A DNA stretch of 64,000 nucleotides from Oligella sp050920755 (GTDB lineage: Bacteria; Pseudomonadota; Gammaproteobacteria; Burkholderiales; Burkholderiaceae_B): contig NZ_CP158480.1 in NCBI RefSeq assembly GCF_050920755.1, positions 2,046,001 through 2,110,000 of the forward strand. Direction: 5' to 3'. This document shows, piece by piece, positions 33,608 through 42,054 of the stretch (position 1 is the first letter of the stretch; each line of letters begins with the position of its first letter). A model generated the notes under the pieces. It did no database searches. It was not told where the DNA came from and saw only the letters and a program-made list of their open reading frames with translations. Made by a program: the position numbers and the translations under genes.

Positions 33608-34485
33608 ACAGCCCCTCCTAAAAATGTAACTTTGCACCAACCCATGCCTGTGGTTTCATTACCGCCGATTTGCAGATACGGTGAAGAGATAAACAATTCC
33701 GCTTTAAAATCTTTAAGCAATTCAGACGCTGATTTTTTAAGCTTAGCGTTGCGTGAATCATGCGCCCCAATCACGGTATACAGTAGCGTTTCAGCCGGCA
33801 AACTCTCCTCATACCAGAGCGCCCCCTGTTTTACCGTTTTATTAGCATTATCAATGGCGATATGCGCATTAACCGGAATAGCCGCACGGCACAATAAAGC
33901 AAATTGATCATTGCTGACAATCGTGAGCTTTTCTTTAATTTCTTTTTCATCGCGCTCAGTCAATGCAACCAAAGCACTAATCAAGCCACTTAAATCAAAG
34001 CCCGTACTGCGCGGCTGAAACACATACTCCTCTAAAAACAGCTGCCCGCAATCGCCGGCTACCAAAGCCTCTTCCGCTGCGATAGCGGGTAACTCACATT
34101 CAATTTTAGGTAGGCCCGCGCGTTGTTGATCACGCTGAAAGCGTGCAATTAAGTCAGGGCAAGTCACATAACGGAATTGCGTTGTGAGTGAACGTACCGG
34201 CAACAGTAATAAACGGGCATCACCAATCAATAGGCTACCGGCATGCGCCTCTGCATTATCCGTATCCGGACCGAATAAAGTAAAGAGCAATTCCTTATCT
34301 TCAGGGCCTATTGCCCCCTGCTCAGCCTTGGCTCTTAAAGCACCCTTGACAGCCGATCCGAAAACCACCGGCCAACCCGTATTATGCTCACGCATAATCG
34401 GCAAATCGATAACATGATTAGCGCCACTTGCGCCGGCGTGTATGGCCGTCTCAGCCATCAAACCTACAAAAACGGATGAATTCAT
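33604..34485 (-). CDS. cmr4: Type III-B backbone RAMP Cmr4 (target-RNA cleaving)
   Basis: 293 residues from ATG 34485 (TAATG overlap with cmr3). LMAETAIHAGASGANHVIDLPIMREHNTGWPVVFGSAVKGALR is the Cmr4 signature; the Asp in VIDLPIMRE is at the place of the RNA-cleaving Asp. Repeated Cmr4 subunits hold the crRNA and cut the bound target at 6-nt intervals (family knowledge). Nothing looks damaged. Confidence 0.9.
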   Translation of the reverse strand: MNSSVFVGLMAETAIHAGASGANHVIDLPIMREHNTGWPVVFGSAVKGALRAKAEQGAIGPEDKELLFTLFGPDTDNAEAHAGSLLIGDARLLLLPVRSLTTQFRYVTCPDLIARFQRDQQRAGLPKIECELPAIAAEEALVAGDCGQLFLEEYVFQPRSTGFDLSGLISALVALTERDEKEIKEKLTIVSNDQFALLCRAAIPVNAHIAIDNANKTVKQGALWYEESLPAETLLYTVIGAHDSRNAKLKKSASELLKDFKAELFISSPYLQIGGNETTGMGWCKVTFLGGAV

Positions 34486-35624
34486 TACTTTCTTTCCTCT
34501 CTCAATGATTGTGCGCACACTATGGTGCCAAATCCGAAATCAATACAACGACCTATTTGTGTACCGTGCAGTGTATCTAAAGCGGCGCCGTTAATCGGCT
34601 CAACGAAAAAACAACTACCGGCAGGCAAATAGCTTTGCACCTCGCGCGGGCGATTGGAACGAATATCCCAGCCCCCATAGCGTTTGCTTTTACCACTGAC
34701 AACAGACCACAAACGCAGTGCCACGCCGTGCACCTCCCCTTCCCAACAATCGACTCCCTCATGCTGAGTCGGCTTTAAACCCTTGATTGGGCATTGAGCA
34801 AAATCACTTTCAGGCAACATATCGCTTATCAGTACTAAAAGCTTCGCCGCATTGATGCTTGTAAACTCGGCTTGATTCACAGTATCCGCCACCCGCAGAT
34901 GAGCCATTCGACCCTCACCGCCGAAACGCTGTAAAGGAGCGCTTTTAATACTGGCTTTAAAATCATCGGCCACCTGACTAGGCATGCTCATCACGATCGA
35001 AAACTCCACCTCGGGTGCCAAGCGTAAATGCTCGGTTTGATAAAGTAAACCCGACTTAACCGTGGCTGATACGGCATCACGCCCGATACCCAAACGACTC
35101 TCGACAGTAAACAAATCCCTGCTTCTGACAATATGCTCAGCCTCCGGTATAGCGCCACTCAAAAAGCGCTTAAAACCCTCCTCCGTCAGCCAAGCATTTT
35201 CAAGCGGTTTGGCATTTGCCACACCCATCGGTAGCTGCGGTAAACGCACATAACCTAAATCACAATGTACCGCTTCACCTAAATCAAGCTTTACGATCTC
35301 GGAATCCGCCGTTTCCAATAACACATTCGGCATCGGAAAGAGACGCTGCTTATTTTTATACAGTCTGAATGCTGAAAACGCCAGCTCACCCGTATCGTCA
35401 ACCCCACCAATCATGGCGGCGATTGACGGTTGCTTGGATAAATCAGACCAATCCGCTCCCAACACATCACCGAGACGTGTGCGCAGACTGCCCACCAAAG
35501 TACTCACGGGCGGCGGAAACTCACTAGGCAAAGTACTCGCTCCCGCCGCTGCATGCGGACGACTGCCGCGAAAAAATAAAGTATCAATCGCACTGAAAAA
35601 CACTTCTAATGAAGTTCTACTCAT
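34485..35624 (-). CDS. cmr3: Type III-B RAMP protein Cmr3
   Basis: 379 residues. The N-terminus (EVFFSAIDTLFFRGSRPHAAAGASTLPSEFPPPVSTLVGSLRTRL) is the Cmr3 signature. The C-terminal GGWDIRSNRPREVQSYLPAGSCFFVEP and GFGTIVCAQ complete the two RAMP folds. Cmr3 binds the 5' handle of the crRNA beside Cmr2. Start overlaps the cmr2 stop as ATGA. Confidence 0.9.
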   Translation of the reverse strand: MSRTSLEVFFSAIDTLFFRGSRPHAAAGASTLPSEFPPPVSTLVGSLRTRLGDVLGADWSDLSKQPSIAAMIGGVDDTGELAFSAFRLYKNKQRLFPMPNVLLETADSEIVKLDLGEAVHCDLGYVRLPQLPMGVANAKPLENAWLTEEGFKRFLSGAIPEAEHIVRSRDLFTVESRLGIGRDAVSATVKSGLLYQTEHLRLAPEVEFSIVMSMPSQVADDFKASIKSAPLQRFGGEGRMAHLRVADTVNQAEFTSINAAKLLVLISDMLPESDFAQCPIKGLKPTQHEGVDCWEGEVHGVALRLWSVVSGKSKRYGGWDIRSNRPREVQSYLPAGSCFFVEPINGAALDTLHGTQIGRCIDFGFGTIVCAQSLREERK

Positions 35625-37609
35625 GCATCGACCTCCTCACTAACCGTTGCTTCCCTCAAAAAGCGCTGATTTTCTGTTGCCAAGAAATGAATTAATCGTA
35701 AAGCACCGGGAGCAAACTGTACTTTGGTGTCTTCAAATAACTCCTGCTCGCCCTCGACTCTGCGTTTTACTACACGACACGCTTCCAACAAATTTAAATC
35801 CATCTCTTTAGGTAAGCTGTCAAGCTTTTTCCCGGTCTGCGTCCACGCCGCTCGCACCAAAGCCCTAATCGCCTTTTCGTCAAAACCATGCGCCTCATCG
35901 GTTAAATTTAAAGCACTAATTATTTCTTCAAGCTTAAAGAAAAACGCATGCGATAAATCGCCTTTTAAACTATCCGCCACCTGTCGACTAATCAGCTGCA
36001 TCGCCGGCACATAACGCCATGGTGTGAACCATTCCGCATTTAAACCGCCCGGCTTATGTAAACGTACTGCCAAGCTGTTACGACCACTTTGATCCTTTGC
36101 CACCTCATCAAGCAACTGATGGGAGTCCTGCAAAATATAGCTAAGCGGTGTTTTGTAATGTGCAAAGTTAATGGCTGCAGAAATACTCGTAAAGATTTGC
36201 GCTTCACCCTGATTTTGATTCACTTCAGCAAAGCACTGCTCATAGTGCTGACGAATAGCCAACGCACAATCCAAAGCAAAGGGTTGCGGTAAAATCGCTA
36301 ATACGTCATCGCCACCGGCATAAACTAAAAAGCCGCTATGCAGTCTCACTAACTCAGGCACACCTGCGGTAAATCGGTTTAAACCGTCACTAATGCCCTT
36401 TTGCTTTCCGGCATCGCTCATCTGCACCCCGAGCGAATCACCGTCCATCAACAAGACCGCATAAAAGGGAGAAGGATCGCCCAGCCCGGTCTTTTGACGC
36501 AGTACCTTTAAATCCGTCTCTATCTGCTTTAATAATTCAACGTCAGTCTGCAAGGTCGGATCCTTGTCCGCTTCCTTAATCATCTGCTGTAAAGCCGGTA
36601 AAAACAGGTATTGTCCGTCCACCTGACGCCAATTACCGTCATGATAATCAACTTCCGCGCAAGCTTTTAAAATATGCAATGACTCGACTCCCTCCCAAGG
36701 TGCATTTAATCGCTTAAGATGACTTTCCAATTGTGCAATCAATATATTTACGTCAAAATCATCCGCCGCCTTAAAAATACTGGCTGCCAACCACGGTGTC
36801 GCCGCCATATAAGCGATCGATGGCACTGTCGATGATAAAGCCCAACCATGGATCGTCAAGCCCTGATTTGCTGCAACCGCAGGCAATTCAACGCGCAAGG
36901 CTTTAAAATAGTGCACAAAACGTCGTTTCACCAACGCAATGGCGCATAAATGCTCATCCGCGCGAATATCTCTGGCAATATCATACGTACCCTGTTGACG
37001 CACCTTATGCCAAAACTCACTTACGGCCTGACCCGGTTTTTCGGCACCCGACAGCTCCTGATAGCCCTCCATCAAGCTGCATTTGACGCCCGGTTCATCG
37101 GCCACAATATGACTGCGCCAGTTTTTACGACGATCCAATAAGTTAGAAAGTGATCTTTGCTCAGTCAGACACCAACTGATTTCCCAGAAGTTATTAATCT
37201 GACGATTCCAGATTTCACGCTGTACCGAGCTGTCACCCACGATGGGCGCGATGTCTTTTTCCCACACCTGCTCGGCAATCTTTTTCCACACTAATTGCAC
37301 GGCATTAACTACGGCATGCGGGTCAAAACCTGCACTTACTCGCACTTCCATCGCCTTGAAGCGATTAGGTACACTACCCTGCTGTGGTCTATGACGAAGA
37401 TCCTTATCCTTATTACTCAACCAATTCAGAAAATTCTGATCCGGTATAGGAAACTCAATTTCACCCTGTTGCTGACGCACCGCCGCCATAGCAACCGAAG
37501 AGAGATAGGAAAGAATAAATGATCCTGCCCAAAAATCACGGGTACGGCGTGCCTGCGCCACAAAAGCCTGCACCGGACCGATGGTTAAATGAAAATACTG
37601 ATCAGCCAT
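35621..37609 (-). CDS. cmr2: Cas10-family Cmr2 without HD domain, cyclic-oligoadenylate synthase
   Basis: 662 residues from ATG 37609, overlapping the end of cmr1. The protein begins directly with FHLTIGPVQAFVAQARRTRDFWAGSFILSYLS; the N-terminal HD nuclease domain found in longer Cas10 proteins is absent. The palm domain is intact: LLMDGDSLGVQMSD and VYAGGDDVLAILPQ (GGDD, about residue 430). Family members make cyclic oligoadenylates from ATP when target RNA is bound. Defence here should therefore rely on CARF effectors rather than HD DNase activity. Confidence 0.92.
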   Translation of the reverse strand: MADQYFHLTIGPVQAFVAQARRTRDFWAGSFILSYLSSVAMAAVRQQQGEIEFPIPDQNFLNWLSNKDKDLRHRPQQGSVPNRFKAMEVRVSAGFDPHAVVNAVQLVWKKIAEQVWEKDIAPIVGDSSVQREIWNRQINNFWEISWCLTEQRSLSNLLDRRKNWRSHIVADEPGVKCSLMEGYQELSGAEKPGQAVSEFWHKVRQQGTYDIARDIRADEHLCAIALVKRRFVHYFKALRVELPAVAANQGLTIHGWALSSTVPSIAYMAATPWLAASIFKAADDFDVNILIAQLESHLKRLNAPWEGVESLHILKACAEVDYHDGNWRQVDGQYLFLPALQQMIKEADKDPTLQTDVELLKQIETDLKVLRQKTGLGDPSPFYAVLLMDGDSLGVQMSDAGKQKGISDGLNRFTAGVPELVRLHSGFLVYAGGDDVLAILPQPFALDCALAIRQHYEQCFAEVNQNQGEAQIFTSISAAINFAHYKTPLSYILQDSHQLLDEVAKDQSGRNSLAVRLHKPGGLNAEWFTPWRYVPAMQLISRQVADSLKGDLSHAFFFKLEEIISALNLTDEAHGFDEKAIRALVRAAWTQTGKKLDSLPKEMDLNLLEACRVVKRRVEGEQELFEDTKVQFAPGALRLIHFLATENQRFLREATVSEEVDA

Positions 37610-38786
37610 AAACAACATCCTCCGACTTAGGCTTAAAGCGCTCTAAAAAGTCCGTTAAAACATCCCAATCCACTTTCGTATTAACATCAGAGATGCTATA
37701 ACGCACGTTGCCACCCCTAATATCAACATTAATACCCTGAGGTAGAAATTGGCTACGCATCAACGTGTGCACTAAGAGATAATCGCCTGTTGGCAAGCGC
37801 TGTACATGTGCAAATAAGGGTGAAGCTCGACGTCCTGATTGTGAGTCGACCGCCAGTTTAAAATTATTTGCATTACTTAAAAAATACGGGTGTGGCAAAC
37901 CGAAAACCGCTCGTTCAGGCAAATACGCTTTATCCATTTCATTTTTACGGACATCATATGCCCAATCATGATCCTCACGGAAATTTTGCTCAGCAGTTTT
38001 GTCAAAGACCTTGCCATTACGCCCAAAACTGCGATAAAGCCCCATCTCCAGACCGTGCTTATTAAGTAACCCTATAGGATCTCTGCTTGTGGCAGAGACT
38101 TGTAACTGCGTTTGTGCGGAAAAAGCAGTCAATGGCGGCTCAGCAACCAATGTCTGAACACCGATTAAATGTTTAAGTGCTTTTTTATACTCATCCTTTG
38201 TTTGCGGCAACTTTTGTTCCACTTCATTGATAACTAAAGAAGTGATTGATACTGAGCCAAAACCCTTACGTGCACGACTGCCTAACCCCCCTAACAAGCC
38301 GAATGTCAATAAACAATCGCTGATTTGCTGTACTTGCTGCTCGTTTAGCGTGGGCTTTAAAATCAGATCCACATTAAAAACAACGCCCATCGGAATAAAT
38401 TCACGTGTTAAAACATTCTTGCGTCCGTCATATAAGCCTTGACCTAAAAGATAACCAAGCATGGAATTTAAACCTTGCATGTTTTTTTTACATGTAATAG
38501 GCTCACCGCTGACTCTTAATAAAAAAGCAGCTTGACCGCCCTTTTTATCCTTGACTGCAGCGCCGAAAATCGCCGACTCCTCGGCGTGCAATGCTTTTAG
38601 CGCTGCCCTATCATCTGCGCTCGCACTGCGGATGCGATGCCAATTTAATGCACGGAAATAAAATCGCAAGGCACCCTTTAATGAAGCGCCGCGAATACGC
38701 TCAGCGCAATTAATCTCATTGCCACTGACACTTTCGCCTAAAAACATCGGCGTCACAACCTCAAATTCGGCCTTTATCGTCCGCAT
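37602..38786 (-). CDS. cmr1: Type III-B RAMP protein Cmr1
   Basis: 394 residues. The start FEVVTPMFLGESVSGNEINCAERIRGASLKGALRFYFRAL and the glycine loop GLLGGLGSRARKGFGSVSI are Cmr1 signatures. It caps the 3' end of the crRNA with Cmr6. First gene of the overlapping cmr1-2-3-4-5-6-cas6 operon. The promoter with the CACAAGCTTGTG palindrome lies 154-200 bp upstream. Confidence 0.9.
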   Translation of the reverse strand: MRTIKAEFEVVTPMFLGESVSGNEINCAERIRGASLKGALRFYFRALNWHRIRSASADDRAALKALHAEESAIFGAAVKDKKGGQAAFLLRVSGEPITCKKNMQGLNSMLGYLLGQGLYDGRKNVLTREFIPMGVVFNVDLILKPTLNEQQVQQISDCLLTFGLLGGLGSRARKGFGSVSITSLVINEVEQKLPQTKDEYKKALKHLIGVQTLVAEPPLTAFSAQTQLQVSATSRDPIGLLNKHGLEMGLYRSFGRNGKVFDKTAEQNFREDHDWAYDVRKNEMDKAYLPERAVFGLPHPYFLSNANNFKLAVDSQSGRRASPLFAHVQRLPTGDYLLVHTLMRSQFLPQGINVDIRGGNVRYSISDVNTKVDWDVLTDFLERFKPKSEDVVYG

Positions 38787-38939
38787 GTAAGCCCCCCTAA
38801 ACTCATTAAATACATCCCTCTACTCCAAACCACCTAAACCCATCAATCATACCTTAATCCCCGACTCATATAAGTGATGACTATTATATTAAAGTTCATT
38901 AAATACCATGAAGAATACACCGCTATCTCATCTACCTAT

Positions 38940-38986
38940 AGTATGCCGAAAAACATGATGCGTTGTTCTGATCACAAGCTTGTGAT
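38940..38986 (-). promoter_or_regulatory. cmr operon promoter region with CACAAGCTTGTG operator
   Basis: The palindrome at 38973-38984 is extended here to a perfect 16 bp (ATCACAAGCTTGTGAT, 38971-38986). In the operon's direction a CATACT hexamer (38945-38940) lies 36 bp from the palindrome centre, as at the csx16 promoter. A second possible -10 (TATAAT near 38885) is closer to cmr1. The 384-bp gap 38787-39170 otherwise holds only the bfr promoter and Fur-like box. Confidence 0.58.
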
Positions 38987-39057
38987 ATCTCATTGCCGTA
39001 TTGCCATTTTCCAATCTGACATATAAAAAATCATCGCGAAAACCCCTCTCCCTCTAC

Positions 39058-39076
39058 ACAAATGAGAATCATATAC
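39058..39076 (+). promoter_or_regulatory. Fur-box-like site upstream of the bacterioferritin genes
   Basis: ACAAATGAGAATCATATAC matches 13 of 19 positions of the classical Fur consensus. A TATAAT -10 hexamer for bfr follows at 39126-39131. Iron-dependent control of bacterioferritin fits, but direction (repression or indirect activation) cannot be read from the site. Confidence 0.5.
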
Positions 39077-39170
39077 ACAAATAAGACATGATATAACAAT
39101 CTTTTTATAAATCCGTCGACACTGTTATAATTAAGGGTCTTACTACTACTAACTTTACAAGGAGTTAACC

Positions 39171-39644
39171 ATGAAGGGTTTAAAAGGTCATCCTGAAGTC
39201 ATCGACTACATGAACAAGTTATTAGCCGGTGAATTGGCAGCTCGCGACCAGTATTTTATTCATTCTCGTATGTATGCCGAGTGGGGCTATAACAAGCTTT
39301 TCGAGCGTATTGACCACGAGATGGACGATGAGACCGGTCACGCTCATGACTTTATTCGTCGTATCTTGATGCTTGGCGGTACGCCGGTATCTGCACCTTC
39401 ATCTGTCAATATCGGTGCCGATGTGGTTGAGATGTTAAAAAATGACTTAAAACTTGAGCTTGAAGTTCAGGCCAATCTTAAAAAAGGCATTGTGCTTTGT
39501 GAAAAGCATCAAGACTATGTGACTCGTCAAATGCTGGTTGAGCAGCTTAAAGACACCGAAGAAGATCATGCACATTGGCTTGAACAGCAATTAAACCTCA
39601 TTGACAATATGGGTCTGAAAAACTACTTACAGAGCCAGGTTTAA
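39171..39644 (+). CDS. bfr: Bacterioferritin subunit with intact ferroxidase centre, no heme Met
   Basis: 157 residues. Ferroxidase ligands are present (numbering shifted by 3 from E. coli Bfr): Glu21 in GELAARDQY, Glu54 and His57 in DDETGHAHD, Glu in LELEVQ, and Glu/His in DTEEDHAHW. The residue equivalent to heme ligand Met52 is Thr55, so this subunit should oxidise iron but not bind inter-subunit heme. AAGGAG precedes the start. It pairs with the gene 12 bp downstream. Confidence 0.93.
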   Translation: MKGLKGHPEVIDYMNKLLAGELAARDQYFIHSRMYAEWGYNKLFERIDHEMDDETGHAHDFIRRILMLGGTPVSAPSSVNIGADVVEMLKNDLKLELEVQANLKKGIVLCEKHQDYVTRQMLVEQLKDTEEDHAHWLEQQLNLIDNMGLKNYLQSQV

Positions 39645-39656
39645 TAAGGAGCTCAT

Positions 39657-40136
39657 ATGAAAGGCGATCGTCAGGTTATACAGGCTTTAAATAAAACGCT
39701 CCGCGTTTATCTAACCTCCATTAACCAGTACTTCTTGCATGGACGCATGCACAAAAACTGGGGCTTTGAGGCCTTAGGCAAGCATATCTACAAGGAATCC
39801 ATTGCCGATATGAAGTTTGCCGACGACATCATTGAGCGTATTTTACTGTTAGAGGGTCTGCCAAATCTTCAGGATCTCGGCAAGCTCTTTATCGGTGAAA
39901 GCCCGGTTGAAACCCTTAGCTGTGATATCAAAACCGAAGAGCTTAAGGATGAGGTGCTGACGGAATCCATCAAACTGACTGAAGAGCTGGAGGACTTCGT
40001 TACGCGTGATCTTTTAGAAAAACTGAAAGTTCACAATGAAGACCACTGGGATTGGTTAAAGATGGAACTGGAGCTGATCGAAGAGCTTGGTGTTGAAAAC
40101 TATCTACAAACCGTAGTAGAAAGAACGCCCGAATAG
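39657..40136 (+). CDS. bfr: Bacterioferritin subunit with heme Met but degenerate ferroxidase centre
   Basis: 159 residues aligned without gap to E. coli Bfr at the start (MKGDRQVIQALNKTLRVYLTSINQYFLH). Heme ligand Met52 is kept (ADMKFADD), but ferroxidase ligands are changed: Glu18 to Tyr, Glu51 to Asp, His54 to Phe; the equivalents of Glu94, Glu127 and His130 remain. It should form mixed 24-mers with the preceding subunit, as in known alpha/beta bacterioferritins. A terminator follows. Confidence 0.92.
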   Translation: MKGDRQVIQALNKTLRVYLTSINQYFLHGRMHKNWGFEALGKHIYKESIADMKFADDIIERILLLEGLPNLQDLGKLFIGESPVETLSCDIKTEELKDEVLTESIKLTEELEDFVTRDLLEKLKVHNEDHWDWLKMELELIEELGVENYLQTVVERTPE

Positions 40137-40177
40137 TTCTTCCGGTATTTAAAGTCTTTCTTTAAAGCAAACGCAAT

Positions 40178-40214
40178 AATAGCCGAGATACTTGCACTAT
40201 CTCGGCTATTTTTT
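40178..40214 (+). terminator. Rho-independent terminator after the bfr pair
   Basis: Perfect 13-bp stem AATAGCCGAGATA / TATCTCGGCTATT with a 7-base loop and a T run. It ends the bfr operon just before the convergent bfd gene. Confidence 0.9.
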
Positions 40215-40270
40215 GCTTACTACTAACTACTAACTTAAATCTAAAAAAGAAATCTAACTAATGCTCTAAT

Positions 40271-40480
40271 CTAGGCTGAGACGGTCTCAGTCAAATCAGT
40301 CACTTGAACGGAACGTGACTTGGGGTTGTTAAGATAAGAACTGGCTACCTCAGCACAGCACCCACAGCATGTCGCTACCCCCAACTCTGCCTGTAAATCA
40401 CTAAATGAATTTACCGTTCCTGCAGCAACACTATCCTGAATCTGACGATCAGTAATCGCATTACAAAGACAAACGTACAT
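40271..40480 (-). CDS. bfd: Bacterioferritin-associated ferredoxin Bfd
   Basis: 69 residues. MYVCLCNAITDRQI supplies two Cys and VATCCGCCAEVASSYL the other two of a [2Fe-2S] cluster (BFD-like fold). In the family it docks on bacterioferritin and feeds electrons to release stored iron. It is convergent with the bfr pair and preceded by a Fur-like box, which fits expression under iron lack. Confidence 0.92.
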   Translation of the reverse strand: MYVCLCNAITDRQIQDSVAAGTVNSFSDLQAELGVATCCGCCAEVASSYLNNPKSRSVQVTDLTETVSA

Positions 40481-40620
40481 AAAGCCTTCCTCCTGAAGCA
40501 GCGCTAGGCTGCAGATGCTTCTAAACGTAGACGGCTAAAGCTGCCGACTGTGAATTGAAGATCGATTCAGATTAAAATATATAATGGTGATAATATTTAA
40601 AACCTATCCAAAATAATAAC

Positions 40621-40639
40621 TGTTCTCATTATCAATCTC
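40621..40639 (-). promoter_or_regulatory. Fur-box-like site upstream of bfd
   Basis: Read toward bfd: GAGATTGATAATGAGAACA, with the TGATAATGA core of the Fur consensus. It lies 141 bp before the bfd start, in the 311-bp gap between bfd and modE. Confidence 0.55.
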
Positions 40640-40791
40640 AAGTCCTAAATGTTGTTTTTATAATAAAATGAGTTAGGGTTTTCACCGTTTTTTTTTGCTA
40701 TCAACTCTCATTGACTCGCTTAGGAGCGCTGATAAACCTAAAACCCATCAAAAGTGCTAGGATATACAAGAACTTTTTTTTGGTAAAAAGC

Positions 40792-41598
40792 ATGGATAAG
40801 ATAAGCCCCACCAATCAAAATCAAGACGATGCCATTCATTTCCGAGGTCGCTTTTGGATTGAGCGTTACGACGGCACTTTTTTAGGCCCCGGCCGTATTG
40901 AATTGCTTGAACAAATCGAGTCCGGCAACTCCATCGCCGAGGCGGCCAGACAACTGGGCATGGGCTATAAAACCGCTTGGGATATGCTAAATGCCATTAA
41001 TAACCTCGCCGATGAACCGGTGGTGATCAGTATTAAGGGCGGTAAGCGCGGCGGCGGCTCGACCATCACTGACTATGGTAAAAAGCTGATTGCCTTTTAT
41101 CGACATATCGAAAGTGAGTATCAGGCTATGCTTATCTCACTGGAGCAGCGCTATGGCAAAATCAATGATTTTTCCGCTCAGCCCTCGCCTCGCCTACAGC
41201 TGCGCACCAGTGCCCGAAATCAACTGTCCTGCAGTATCCAAGCCATAGAGAAAAAGGGGCATCGCATCATCATCACCTTGGACTTAGGGGCACAGCAGCA
41301 TATTCAGGCAATGGTCACGCAAAAAAGCATTGATGAGATGGGGCTCTCTATCGGTCAACAGGTTTTTGCCCTGATTAAAGCACCCATGATATCGCTCAGT
41401 CATGATGCTGCCGAAGCCCTGGCGGGCGTAGTGGAGGGAATTGATCGGGATGAGAGCGGTGGGGCTGAACTGCTGATTCACCTCAAAAGCGGTCAATCCA
41501 TCGCAGCTATCATTGATGATGCTTCCCAAGCCCCGTCTCACGGCGCTACTGTTTACGTCGCCTTTGACCCTAAACAAGTGATTATTGCCACCTTTTGA
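40792..41598 (+). CDS. modE: Molybdate-responsive regulator ModE
   Basis: 268 residues from ATG 40792; a TTG 27 codons upstream is in frame but lies outside the family start. The N-terminal winged helix (RIELLEQIESGNSIAEAARQLGMGYKTAWDMLNAINN) is followed by two Mop domains (about 135-200 and 205-268; TSARNQLSCSIQAI and GVVEGIDRDESGGAELL). Molybdate binding makes it repress transport genes, probably through the dyad at 44395. It is convergent with the mop gene. Confidence 0.92.
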   Translation: MDKISPTNQNQDDAIHFRGRFWIERYDGTFLGPGRIELLEQIESGNSIAEAARQLGMGYKTAWDMLNAINNLADEPVVISIKGGKRGGGSTITDYGKKLIAFYRHIESEYQAMLISLEQRYGKINDFSAQPSPRLQLRTSARNQLSCSIQAIEKKGHRIIITLDLGAQQHIQAMVTQKSIDEMGLSIGQQVFALIKAPMISLSHDAAEALAGVVEGIDRDESGGAELLIHLKSGQSIAAIIDDASQAPSHGATVYVAFDPKQVIIATF

Positions 41599-41611
41599 TA
41601 TATTTGTGAGC

Positions 41612-42040
41612 TTAGGCCTTGGTACCGATAATCACTTGCGAAGCCTTAATAATCGCAACTGCCTTAACCCCCGGTGCCAAGCCCAGATTATCAACACTTT
41701 GATTGGTGACAATGGTCGTAATTGTCAGACCTTGCGCTATCTCCAGTGCCACCTCCGCATTTACCGCTCCCCTATTTAGAGTGGTGACGGTGCCGCTTAA
41801 TTGATTACGGGTCGAAAGCTTAACGCCCTCTAAATCCCTCGCCAAAATCACTGATGACGCCTTAACTAAAGCAAAGGCTTGGCTCCCCTCAGTTAAGCCT
41901 AAATGCGCTGTGCTTTCTTTAGTGATAATGGCCGTAATGATTGCACCGTTAGCAATTTCAAGACTTAGCTCGTCATTGACTGAACCGGTTTTAATGGACT
42001 TTACGATACCTTCAAATTGATTACGCGCACTGGTTAGCAT
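41612..42040 (-). CDS. Di-Mop molybdate-binding protein (ModG-like)
   Basis: 142 residues made of two tandem Mop domains: TSARNQFEGIVKSIKTGSVNDELSLEI and STRNQLSGTVTTLNRGAVNAEVALEI. It has no other domain, so it is a molybdate storage or buffering protein. It follows modC by 14 bp as the last gene of modABC. The transporter ATPase here lacks its own Mop domain, which this protein may replace (inference). Confidence 0.9.
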   Translation of the reverse strand: MLTSARNQFEGIVKSIKTGSVNDELSLEIANGAIITAIITKESTAHLGLTEGSQAFALVKASSVILARDLEGVKLSTRNQLSGTVTTLNRGAVNAEVALEIAQGLTITTIVTNQSVDNLGLAPGVKAVAIIKASQVIIGTKA

Positions 42041-42054
42041 AAACTATCTCCCAT

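Noticed and set aside
38973..38984. CRP/FNR-type site at the shared palindrome
   Set aside because: CRP sites are TGTGA-N6-TCACA; here the half-sites face the other way (TCACA-N4-TGTGA) with a shorter spacer.
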